Below, one piece after another: positions 1 through 5,926 of a DNA stretch of 9,824 nt. The position numbers were made by a program, and so were the translations under genes. A model generated the notes under the pieces. It saw only the letters and a program-made list of their open reading frames with translations. It was not told where the DNA came from and did no database searches. Source of the stretch: Gemmatimonadota bacterium (GTDB taxonomy: Bacteria > Latescibacterota > UBA2968). Positions within the stretch are counted from its first letter, which is position 1. Each line of letters begins with the position of its first letter. The stretch lies in assembly GCA_002714465.1 (NCBI GenBank), contig PAXL01000016.1:1-9824 (forward strand), read 5' to 3'.

Positions 1-249
1 CCCGCATTGTCACCGGAGTTTGGTTTGCTAAAGAGAGCATGGCAGCGCTGGCTGCGCATCGCAGAAGTCATCGCAGAATTCAACAGTCGCGTAGTCCTCA
101 CTCTCTTCTACGCGATCATCGTTCTGCCATTCGGTCTCGTGGTACGTCTCTTCGCGGATCCACTAGCCATAAAAAAAACCCGAATATCTGCGTGGTCCGA
201 GATCCGCTACCGAACTCGCACACTCGATGAAGGGAAGCGGCAGTTCTGA
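1..249 (+). CDS. SxtJ-family small membrane protein, 5' end outside the window
   Basis: The frame is open from the first base, so this is the C-terminal 82 residues of a longer protein; the TTG at position 7 need not be the start. One hydrophobic segment (VVLTLFYAIIVLPFGLVVRLF, split about its Pro) follows a Trp-rich stretch with WQRWLRIAEV and an FNS motif. A short basic tail ends in GKRQF. This arrangement, sitting directly before a NodU/CmcH carbamoyltransferase, matches my recollection of the SxtJ family, whose members are usually about 130 residues and of unknown function. Its TGA stop shares a base with the ATG of the next gene (TGATG), so translation of the two is probably coupled. An A8 run at 171-178 lies in frame (Ile-Lys-Lys-Thr) and could be prone to slippage or sequencing error. 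The family call rests on sequence pattern and context, not on an alignment. Confidence 0.72.
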   Translation, partial: PALSPEFGLLKRAWQRWLRIAEVIAEFNSRVVLTLFYAIIVLPFGLVVRLFADPLAIKKTRISAWSEIRYRTRTLDEGKRQF

Positions 250-2045
250 TGAACATTCTGGGTATCTCGTGCTTTTACCACGACGCGGCTGCTGCTTTGA
301 TTCAAGACGGCGATTTAGTTGCCGCTGCAGAGGAAGAGCGCTTCTCTCGAAAAAAACACGATTCCGGATTTCCTACACTCGCTTCTCAATTCTGTCTCGA
401 TACGGGAAAGATCAGAAGCAAAGACCTGGATTGGGTTGTTTTCTACGAGAAACCGTTCGACAAGTTCGAAAGGATTCTCAAGACAGCCCTCCAAACATAC
501 CCGAAGTCCTACAAGGTCTTTCGCGAGTCGATGATCACTTGGCTGGTTGACAAGCTCTGGGTGAAGCACGCGATTCACGATGCGCTCGGTGTTTCCCCGG
601 ATCGAGTCCTCTTTACACAGCATCATCTCTCACACGCAGCCAGTGCGTTCTATGCCTCACCCTACGAGGAGTCTGCGATTCTGACTGTTGACGGCGTCGG
701 GGAATGGGCTACCGCAGCATACGGAACTGGGCGCGATACAGAGATCGAGTTGACGCACGAGTTGAGGTTTCCGCACTCCGTTGGCCTCCTCTATAGCGCA
801 TTTACGGCCTATTTGGGGTTCGAAGTCAATGAGGGCGAGTATAAAGTCATGGGGATGGCCCCCTACGGACAGCCCAAGTATACGGATAAGGTATGGAAAG
901 TCGTGAGACAGTTCGAGGATGGATCGGTCGAACTGGATATGGACTACTTCTGTTTCCATCACTCCACCAACAGGACATACAATCAGAAGTTTGAAGCTCT
1001 GTTTGGCAGGTCGAGAAAACCGGAGACACTCTTTTTCACCGAGCAGACTGGATTTCCGTCCTATTTCGGTGAGCGTCCCGGCAACTACGAGGAACTGGCT
1101 GAGGCCAACCAGTACTACGCAGATATTGCTGCCAGCATTCAGGCTGTAACTGAAGACATCCTAGTTAACATGGCAAAGGCAGTGCGAAGACATACTGGCA
1201 TGTCCCAGCTTTGTATCGCCGGCGGCGTTGGGCTCAACAGCGTCGCCAATGGTCGCATCTTAGCCGAGGCCGGATTCGACAGATTGTATATACAGCCGGC
1301 CGCGGGGGATGGCGGAGGGGCACTTGGTGCTGCGCTTCACGCCTACCATGGCATGCTGGGAAAACCCCGAAGTTTCCAAATGCGCCACGCATACTGGGGA
1401 GCAGAATACTCGGACAACCAAATCCAGGACTACCTCGATAGTGAGGGTGTGTATTACGAGAAGTGTGCGAGCGGCCAAGAACTCGTAAGCAGAACCGCAG
1501 AACTGCTCGCCTCCGGAAACGTGATCGGATGGTTTCAGGGGCGCTTCGAGTGGGGCCCGCGGGCACTCGGAAACCGAAGCATTCTGGCTGATCCGAGACG
1601 GGATGAGATGAAGGACGTGGTGAACACCAAGATCAAGTTCAGAGAACCTTACCGGCCGTTTGCACCCTCTATACTTGCCGAGAGGGCCCATGAATACTTT
1701 GAACTCGAGTGTCCAGCGGACCAAGACCCAGCACGGTTCATGCTTCTCGTCTCGAAAGTCAGAGCCGGAAGACGAGACGAGATACCCGCCACGACGCACG
1801 TCGACGGCACAGGCCGGTTGCAAACTGTTTTTGCGGAGGAGAGTCCACTCTACCACGCTTTAATTTCAAGTTTTTCAGAAAGAACGGGTGTCCCAGTAGT
1901 TCTAAACACGTCATTTAATCTTCGCGGCGAGCCGATTGTCACGAGTCCCGCCGATGCATACAGCACATTCATCCGAAGCGAAATGGATGTTCTGGTTCTT
2001 GGACATTGCATTGTTACGAAGCAGACTGGAGAGGATTTAGGTTAG
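249..2045 (+). CDS. O-carbamoyltransferase, NodU/CmcH/TobZ (SxtI-like) family
   Basis: A 598-residue protein, the full length for this family. Characterised members use carbamoyl phosphate and ATP to form carbamoyl-adenylate, then move the carbamoyl group to a hydroxyl of a sugar, antibiotic or Nod factor. The N-terminal Kae1-like domain opens with MNILGISCFYHDAAAALI, followed by EEERFSRKKHD near residues 28-38. A metal-binding HHLSHA motif lies at residues 125-130, with TVDG (Asp148) after it. EGEYKVMGMAPYG near 195-207 is another family signature. The C-terminal YrdC-like domain carries GWFQGRFEWGPRALGNRSIL (about 427-446) and later FREPYRPFAPSIL. No key motif looks lost. The start ATG overlaps the stop of the upstream SxtJ-like gene, and a DUF5989 gene follows 3 bp after the stop. 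Small membrane partners suggest carbamoylation near the inner membrane, probably of a glycan or lipid-linked precursor; the acceptor is not known. Confidence 0.93.
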   Translation: MNILGISCFYHDAAAALIQDGDLVAAAEEERFSRKKHDSGFPTLASQFCLDTGKIRSKDLDWVVFYEKPFDKFERILKTALQTYPKSYKVFRESMITWLVDKLWVKHAIHDALGVSPDRVLFTQHHLSHAASAFYASPYEESAILTVDGVGEWATAAYGTGRDTEIELTHELRFPHSVGLLYSAFTAYLGFEVNEGEYKVMGMAPYGQPKYTDKVWKVVRQFEDGSVELDMDYFCFHHSTNRTYNQKFEALFGRSRKPETLFFTEQTGFPSYFGERPGNYEELAEANQYYADIAASIQAVTEDILVNMAKAVRRHTGMSQLCIAGGVGLNSVANGRILAEAGFDRLYIQPAAGDGGGALGAALHAYHGMLGKPRSFQMRHAYWGAEYSDNQIQDYLDSEGVYYEKCASGQELVSRTAELLASGNVIGWFQGRFEWGPRALGNRSILADPRRDEMKDVVNTKIKFREPYRPFAPSILAERAHEYFELECPADQDPARFMLLVSKVRAGRRDEIPATTHVDGTGRLQTVFAEESPLYHALISSFSERTGVPVVLNTSFNLRGEPIVTSPADAYSTFIRSEMDVLVLGHCIVTKQTGEDLG

Positions 2046-2048
2046 GAT

Positions 2049-2228
2049 ATGTCCTATTTCAGACGAGTGGCCTCAAAGCTCGGCATTATGGGCGAGCTCC
2101 TGTCCTTCTTCTGGCAGCGAAAGCTCTGGTGGATGATTCCGATGGTGGCCGTTCTGCTTCTATTCGGGCTCCTAATCGTCTTCACACACGGCACCGCGGT
2201 CGCGCCGTTCGTCTACACGCTCTTCTAA
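2049..2228 (+). CDS. DUF5989-family (SxtK-like) single-pass membrane protein, 59 aa
   Basis: A short gene that is easily missed because it is only 59 codons. It starts at ATG 2049, three bases after the carbamoyltransferase stop, with a purine-rich stretch (GGAGAGGA, then AGGTTAGGA) ahead. The product has an amphipathic, basic N-terminus (MSYFRRVASK), a FFWQRKLWW segment, one membrane helix (about residues 28-46, IPMVAVLLLFGLLIVF) and the ending GTAVAPFVYTLF. That C-terminal pattern after a W-rich juxtamembrane motif is what I recall for DUF5989, whose members are 50-60 residues and habitually follow carbamoyltransferase genes. The saxitoxin cluster has a similar sxtI-sxtJ-sxtK set. Function is unknown; an anchor or small subunit of a membrane-associated carbamoylation complex is an inference from the conserved neighbourhood. 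Confidence 0.88.
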   Translation: MSYFRRVASKLGIMGELLSFFWQRKLWWMIPMVAVLLLFGLLIVFTHGTAVAPFVYTLF

Positions 2229-2273
2229 ATACAAGAGATGCGAATTAGAACCGCGGTCGTTTGCATTTTTAGG

Positions 2274-2449
2274 TTACTCCTGAACTTTCAGCTTGGGCAT
2301 CGAGCTCACCAGGAGTCCAGAGAAGACCCTTGGGTTTTCCTGCAGCATCTCCTCCAGCCTCTCCCCCCCTGCCTCCACAATTCTGATGGACGTCTATAAA
2401 CTCCTCCCTGAGCCTTGTAAAACGATTCAGGACACCTAGTCTCCTGCCC
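2274..2449 (-). pseudogene. Possible decayed coding remnant downstream of the Rep relic
   Basis: No intact gene is present, but two minus-strand frames read like protein in succession. One frame, open from 2484 down to 2269, gives RFTRLREEFIDVHQN. About 15 codons on, after a run of seven G at 2363-2369 (read on the minus strand), a different frame gives GERLEEMLQENPRVFSGLL and ends MPKLKVQE at TAA 2274-2276. A single indel near the G7 run would join the two. The segment could be a frameshifted second gene of the Rep element or a lost C-terminal extension of Rep. I do not recognise the family, and chance cannot be excluded for pieces this short. Confidence 0.25.
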
Positions 2450-2881
2450 CTATAGTTTCCTGTGCCCCACGGTAAACGTGCCACCTGCCAGTCTCTCAGT
2501 CAGAAGGCCCCAATAGTTTAAATCCGGCCACTGACCAAGGATATCATAGGCGCAGAAATCTGTATTGATGCCTTTCGCAGTATAGAATGCCGCACCACCA
2601 TTCCATATGTACGGATCAATCTGAACTCTCCCATGCCAGGACAGGACAGATATGGCAGATTTCGGTGTAATGCTGGTTCCGCCTGTCAACGTGTGGATAT
2701 GGCTCCTCCCAGCCCTCTCAACCGAGCAAAAAGCGTAAGAACCGGGTCCGCACTGCCGGTTCAGAAAATTACGACAAATCCGGATTCACCCTTCAGAGGT
2801 AACCCTCTCATACCTGCGCGCAATCGTCACAAAGTAATCCCACGGATACTCGTTCAACCACGTCCCAAAATTCCGGTACAC
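2450..2881 (-). pseudogene. Decayed HUH-endonuclease / rolling-circle Rep-like protein with an internal TGA
   Basis: One minus-strand frame runs 144 codons from GTG 2881 to TAG 2450, broken only by TGA at 2786-2788 (codon 32). The first part reads YRNFGTWLNEYPWDYFVTIA, which resembles motif I of HUH Rep proteins (usually ...FLTLTF). After the stop come CSVERAGRSHIHTL, with the His-hydrophobic-His metal motif, and then IWNGGAAFYTAKGI, with a YxxK motif where the nicking Tyr and its Lys are expected. Spacing of about 45 residues between HUH and Tyr fits bacterial, plasmid and microvirus-like Reps. A GGGGAGGGG run lies about 10 nt before the GTG; an ATG at 2890 is also in frame but is followed two codons later by another TGA. 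Fewer than 150 residues is small for a Rep, so the N-terminus may be eroded. A perfect palindrome sits 25 bp upstream. Likely an inactivated gene of a small mobile element; the family call is from motif reading only. Confidence 0.68.
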
Positions 2882-2906
2882 TCACCCCATACCCCTCCCC
2901 TAGAAA

Positions 2907-2957
2907 CCTTACACTAGTCCGGCAAATACGTGAATCGGATGCCGGACTAGTGTAAGG
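2907..2957. repeat. Perfect 18-bp inverted repeat with 15-nt loop beside the Rep relic
   Basis: The left arm CCTTACACTAGTCCGGCA (2907-2924) and the right arm TGCCGGACTAGTGTAAGG (2940-2957) are exact reverse complements. The loop is AATACGTGAATCGGA. Pairing ends sharply on both sides. It is not a convincing intrinsic terminator in either direction, because no T-run follows (TTTCTAGG on the minus strand, CGTGTATT on the plus strand). It lies 25 bp before the GTG of the minus-strand HUH-like relic, where an origin, nick site or terminal hairpin of such an element would be. Its perfection contrasts with the decay of the rep gene. The role is inferred from position. Confidence 0.85.
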
Positions 2958-3651
2958 CGTGTATTTAGGATCCGAAGAGGAAGACCGATGGTGCCTGTCC
3001 GCTTAATTACCTCTACCGGAATTATTTGGAGGTGAATGAAGCGTGACAAAGGGACAATGAAGGGATGGCTTTACCCTACAACAATCTGGCCAAGATAACT
3101 GCGAAGAAAAACGAGAGATGGCCCAAGCATCCGAGATTTTCCTTAGCCTTTTTTTCTGAAGGCGAATCTTATGAACGGGTTTATAGGAATCCAGATCGAT
3201 ACAGAGTGGCGTAACGAAGAGAGTCTTACTCGATAACCCTCGCCGGCCAAAAACCGGATCGCTGCAACCCTTGCCCGGATTCCAAGCCAAGAAAGATTGC
3301 AACGGTATTCCATGGAAGTAAGGGCAAGGGATGCCACCTATCTGCGTATAGTAATATCCCATTCTGTCGCGCAAATTTCTCAGCAAAAAAAACAGTCGGT
3401 GCTCCCAGCAGTTACTGGCGCGTCATCATGTCCAAGACAGCCGTAGCCGCACCCTCCCATGCGAAAGCCACAACCGAGGCATCGCATGGCTGCAACAATC
3501 GTGGCTCAGGCGGCGGTTTTGCAGCCTTCTGCCACTATGTGCGTTCCGCCGCCTTACTGCGAGAATTTTCTGGCTATGCCGTCTTTTGTGCTGTATATCA
3601 CGAAACCTTTTTTAGAACTGGGGCGAGGACATCTGGAAAGGAAAAGATCGG
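2958..3651. other. About 700 bp without a recognisable gene
   Basis: Several frames stay open but none gives a family I recognise. On the minus strand, 3003-3386 (TTG start, 127 codons) is open and collinear with the Rep relic. On the plus strand a 49-codon frame starts at ATG 3065 (MALPYNNLAKITAKKN...) and ends with TAA at 3212; beyond that stop the same frame stays open to 3718, into the methyltransferase gene, with its first ATG at 3428. None has a good ribosome binding site. There are also a 9-bp inverted repeat (CCCTTGCCC 3268-3276 with GGGCAAGGG 3322-3330) and a TTCCATGGAA palindrome at 3307-3316. I read the stretch as a mobile-element scar or decayed DNA between glycan genes. Confidence 0.5.
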
Positions 3652-4446
3652 ATGTGGCGAATTGTTAAGATTCTGGGAATCAGAATTGGTAGGGTCGGCG
3701 CTGTATTCAACACGTTAAGTAGGAAGTTTTACGACTTACATGGTTATCTCCTCACCTACTATATTCGGCAATTGAGTGAGATTCCTCTAAAAGGCGATGA
3801 GATTCTGCCGTTCCAGGTAGAGAACGGAAAACCATCCTTTAAGGACCCCTTCGCAAACAACGCCTACAACCAGAAAAGGTGGGATCTTCTCATTGACTTT
3901 GTAACGGACAAAGAACTCGACACACTTGTCATTTTCGGATGCGCCTACGGACGAGAGCTATATCCGGTCGCGGAGGAACTTCACAGGAACGGATCGAAGA
4001 CAAGAATCATAGGAGCTGACTTTAGTCAAGAGGCAATCGAGGCTTGCCGCTCCTACGCACTTCCAAATGCAGAATTTCATCTCGTTGACGTTGAAGAAGC
4101 GGAGGATCTGAGAAGATTGTTTGATGGTATTTCAGGGAATCGAATCGGAATCTATATGTCAGAAGTGGGGGGGTATATACTACCCGACAAGTTTCGCCAA
4201 CTCGTATCATTTGTCGGGGCAAAGGAGCAAGTCGTCGCATTTCAGATTATCGAACCGATGGCAATAGAATGGTCAGCTATAAGCTTGGGAATGATATTCA
4301 GCTTTCAAAAGTCCTTCTGGCGTCATAACTATCAGCTTTATATAGGCGAGTATTTCAAGATTGAGAGAACCTATTTTATCGACCCACGACTCAGAACAGA
4401 AACTCACCTGGATCAACCGCTCTGGTTTATCTGCGCGACAAAGTGA
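3652..4446 (+). CDS. Class I SAM-dependent methyltransferase-like protein
   Basis: A 264-residue soluble protein. The central region has the order expected of a Rossmann-fold methyltransferase: TLVIFGCAYGREL (residues 91-103) in the motif I position, IIGADFSQEAIEAC (119-132) with an acidic residue at 123 for the SAM ribose, and AEFHLVDVEEA (140-150) as motif II. Motif I is unusual, with FGCAYG in place of GxGxG. The N-terminal 75 residues resemble no domain I can name. The ATG is preceded by GGAAAGGAAAAG at a usable distance. Base composition is visibly more AT-rich than the downstream operon, as is common for glycan-locus genes gained by transfer. Context with the carbamoyltransferase suggests modification of a sugar or small molecule; the substrate is unknown, and a non-catalytic role cannot be excluded given motif I. 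Confidence 0.72.
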   Translation: MWRIVKILGIRIGRVGAVFNTLSRKFYDLHGYLLTYYIRQLSEIPLKGDEILPFQVENGKPSFKDPFANNAYNQKRWDLLIDFVTDKELDTLVIFGCAYGRELYPVAEELHRNGSKTRIIGADFSQEAIEACRSYALPNAEFHLVDVEEAEDLRRLFDGISGNRIGIYMSEVGGYILPDKFRQLVSFVGAKEQVVAFQIIEPMAIEWSAISLGMIFSFQKSFWRHNYQLYIGEYFKIERTYFIDPRLRTETHLDQPLWFICATK

Positions 4447-4672
4447 GCGCGGGCGAAAAGCGCGGACAACAAATCCGGAAGGCGGTAAGCCACTTGGGTT
4501 TCCGCCTTAAACCCAAAACATCAATCTGTTACGGCAAGAGTTGCTGCGGCTATGCTTACAAGGCAGTTGCTTTATGCGGCTGAACAGCGGGAGCATGCTC
4601 ATATTGCCGGGCTGTAAGCGGTAGAAGATTTCAACATGTCTGTCAAGCAAAAGAACCGCTAAACTCGCATCC
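4447..4672. other. Intergenic region between convergent genes, with alternative hairpins
   Basis: This region separates the plus-strand methyltransferase from the minus-strand nth gene. I see no coding sequence. Two overlapping stems compete: AAGGCGG (4479-4485) with CCGCCTT (4502-4508), which can extend inwards as AAGCC with GGTTT, and TTGGGTTT (4494-4501) with AAACCCAA (4509-4516). Neither has a T-run in either direction, so a role as a terminator for the methyltransferase transcript is possible but weak. The rest (4517-4672) holds nothing I can assign. Confidence 0.45.
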
Positions 4673-5362
4673 CTAGAGCATTTTTCCCGCATACGGACAA
4701 TCTGGAAGAAGTGGGCAATTCGGACAATCTGGAGACCGTGCCGTGCAGATCTGCTTTCCCAGATCAATCAGGTTCGCGTGGAAGGGGCGGGCCTTCCCTT
4801 TCGGGATCAGCGAGCGAATCTCATCGTGCGCCTTCTCCCGCGTGCACTGCCCGTCGATAATCTCGGTACGCTTGAGGATCCTGTGCACGTGCGTGTCGAC
4901 CGCACACAGGTCGTGATCACAGGCGAACGCGAGCACGATGTAGGCGGTCTTGAGTCCCACACCCTTATGCTGGACCAGTTCCTCAATCCCCTCATCCGCC
5001 GTCATATCCTTCAAATACGATAGATCTAACTCATCCCGCTCACGTTTGAGCCACTTCAGGAAAGCCTGAATGGCCGGCCCTTTCGCGTTCACGAGCCCTG
5101 CCGGACGGATCAGCTGCTTGATCCTGTTCGACCGGGCAGTGCGGACAGCCTCCCAGGTGGGAAGAGCCAAGCGCAGATCGTCAAAGGCGCGATCCCGGTT
5201 CTCGTCTGTGGTGTTCTGCGAGAGAATCGTGCGGACCAAATCATCGAGAGGATCCGGCCTTTTTCGCGTCCGATCCCAGGCCTCTCCACCGAACCGACGA
5301 TCCAGCCTAGCCGCCATCCTACGGACTGCCTTTCGCCTCGAATCCGGCTTGCTCGTAGCCAT
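4673..5362 (-). CDS. nth: Endonuclease III-like DNA glycosylase/AP lyase
   Basis: A 229-residue protein with the full endonuclease III architecture, which removes oxidised pyrimidines and cleaves the abasic site in base excision repair. DDLVRTILSQNTTDENRDRA (residues 40-59) is the family's N-terminal signature. The helix-hairpin-helix is HKGVGLKTAYIVLAF (132-146), with the catalytic Lys at 138. AVDTHVHR places the catalytic Asp at 156. The [4Fe-4S] loop is complete: Cys206, 213, 216 and 222 in the C-x6-C-x2-C-x5-C pattern. The preferred start is ATG 5362 (MATSKPDSRR), because the frame upstream of it overlaps the pilZ gene and a terminator. ATG 5317 (MAARLDRRFG) is an alternative. The 5362 start lies only 8 bp beyond the last base of the pilZ terminator T-run and has only a GGGG-type ribosome site. 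Confidence 0.93.
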   Translation of the reverse strand: MATSKPDSRRKAVRRMAARLDRRFGGEAWDRTRKRPDPLDDLVRTILSQNTTDENRDRAFDDLRLALPTWEAVRTARSNRIKQLIRPAGLVNAKGPAIQAFLKWLKRERDELDLSYLKDMTADEGIEELVQHKGVGLKTAYIVLAFACDHDLCAVDTHVHRILKRTEIIDGQCTREKAHDEIRSLIPKGKARPFHANLIDLGKQICTARSPDCPNCPLLPDCPYAGKML

Positions 5363-5370
5363 GCACCCCA

Positions 5371-5401
5371 AAGAAAAAGGCTTCCCACGCGAGGAAGCCT
5401 T
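5371..5401 (-). terminator. Intrinsic terminator after the pilZ-domain gene
   Basis: Read on the minus strand, AAGGCTTCC (5401-5393) pairs perfectly with GGAAGCCTT (5385-5377) around a 7-nt loop TCGCGTG. It is followed by a T-rich run, TTTTT-C-TT. It begins 5 bp after the pilZ stop and ends just before the nth ATG at 5362. It should end pilZ transcription, so nth needs its own promoter, read-through, or the later start at 5317. Confidence 0.9.
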
Positions 5402-5405
5402 GAGT

Positions 5406-5753
5406 TCAGTCAATAGACTTGATAAAATCCGCGAGCCTGTCCTCTGCATCGTCATCGAAACGAGTGAACATCCACCCGGTCGCCAGTTGGCCATCATCCA
5501 TCCGGACGGTCCAAATAGGATCGCCGTAGACAGTGACGGGCCCCATATCCAATTCGATCGACAGGGGCACGTCCCGTCCCCCACCGGTCAGATCCCCGAT
5601 GGACAGCTGTTTTCCGATGCTCATCCGCATCCCGCCTACCCCGATGTCCTCTGTCCAGTATGCAGACTCACCCTGGGCGACGGTCACCCTGAACCTAGCT
5701 GTGACACGTCTGTCTCGTCTCTTCCTGCCAAATAGTTTGTCGAAGAATCTCAA
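5406..5753 (-). CDS. Small PilZ-domain protein
   Basis: A 115-residue protein that is almost entirely one PilZ domain, the fold that often binds the second messenger cyclic di-GMP. A basic leader MRFFDKLFGRKRRDRR is followed by RVTARFRV (RxxxR-type motif, residues 16-20 or 12-16), then the second-motif region YWTEDIGVGGMRMSIG (about 32-47), and a barrel ending in GWMFTRFDDDAEDRLADFI. The usual D/N-x-S-x-x-G motif reads D-I-G-V-G-G here, with Gly in place of Ser, so nucleotide binding is not certain. The start is a TTG at 5753 with AAGGA about 10 nt upstream; a stop in the same frame (TAA) lies 17 codons upstream, and no ATG is available in between. It is transcribed away from tetR and ends in its own terminator, so it looks like a single-gene unit. 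Confidence 0.82.
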   Translation of the reverse strand: MRFFDKLFGRKRRDRRVTARFRVTVAQGESAYWTEDIGVGGMRMSIGKQLSIGDLTGGGRDVPLSIELDMGPVTVYGDPIWTVRMDDGQLATGWMFTRFDDDAEDRLADFIKSID

Positions 5754-5813
5754 AATGCTGTCTTCCTTTGTCGAATACCGCTTCAGAAGTTAGGGTCTGG
5801 CGTCCACTGCAGA

Positions 5814-5851
5814 CAAACAAAAAAACCCGACGCAACCTCTTGTGCGCAGGG
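5814..5851 (-). terminator. Minus-strand intrinsic terminator in the pilZ-tetR divergent region
   Basis: On the minus strand, CCC-T-GCGCA (5851-5843) pairs with TGCGT-C-GGG (5834-5826), with one mismatch and one G-T pair, across an 8-nt loop. It is followed by TTTTTTTGTTTG. The T-run is on the pilZ side. No minus-strand gene precedes it, so it ends either an antisense or small RNA from the tetR side, or a leader transcript ahead of pilZ (attenuation). Confidence 0.7.
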
Positions 5852-5874
5852 ACTTTATGTCAGACCGGCCTACC

Positions 5875-5903
5875 TTGACACCTATGGCGCCCCTGACGAT
5901 ATT
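5875..5903 (+). promoter_or_regulatory. Sigma-70-type promoter of the tetR operon
   Basis: A perfect -35 box TTGACA (5875-5880) is followed by a 17-bp spacer and GATATT (5898-5903), five of six bases of the -10 consensus. Transcription would start near 5910, giving a very short leader, with the ribosome site GGAGGA (5913-5918) at its 5' end. A weak inverted repeat, TGTCA (5858-5862) with TGACA (5876-5880), overlaps the -35 box and is a possible operator for the TetR protein, but its inner bases do not pair. Confidence 0.7.
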
Positions 5904-5926
5904 CAACCGATCGGAGGACCTGAATT

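Noticed and set aside
1260..1856. A 198-codon minus-strand frame inside the carbamoyltransferase.
   Set aside because: Antisense shadow of a conserved gene; no motif and no ribosome site.
2429..2446. ACACCTAGTC resembles part of the palindrome arm (ACACTAGTCC) and might mark the far end of the Rep element.
   Set aside because: Only about nine matching bases with one inserted, and no inverted partner nearby; chance is likely.
3003..3386. A 127-codon minus-strand open frame upstream of the Rep relic.
   Set aside because: No recognisable domain, a TTG start without a ribosome site, and the opposite strand is open over much of the same stretch; not listed as a gene.
2229..3651. A CRISPR array, tRNA, or classical insertion sequence in the gene-poor region.
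   Set aside because: No direct-repeat array, no cloverleaf sequence, and no DDE-type transposase or paired terminal repeats visible.
3428..3718. A 96-codon plus-strand frame before the methyltransferase.
   Set aside because: No protein-like motif; its last third is only an out-of-frame reading of the methyltransferase start.
5363..5584. An N-terminal extension of nth on the same frame.
   Set aside because: It crosses the pilZ terminator and reads pilZ out of frame; its residues do not resemble an endonuclease III N-terminus.
5858..5880. TGTCA-N13-TGACA as a TetR operator.
   Set aside because: Only five paired bases per arm with no inner symmetry; mentioned with the promoter but not called as a site.
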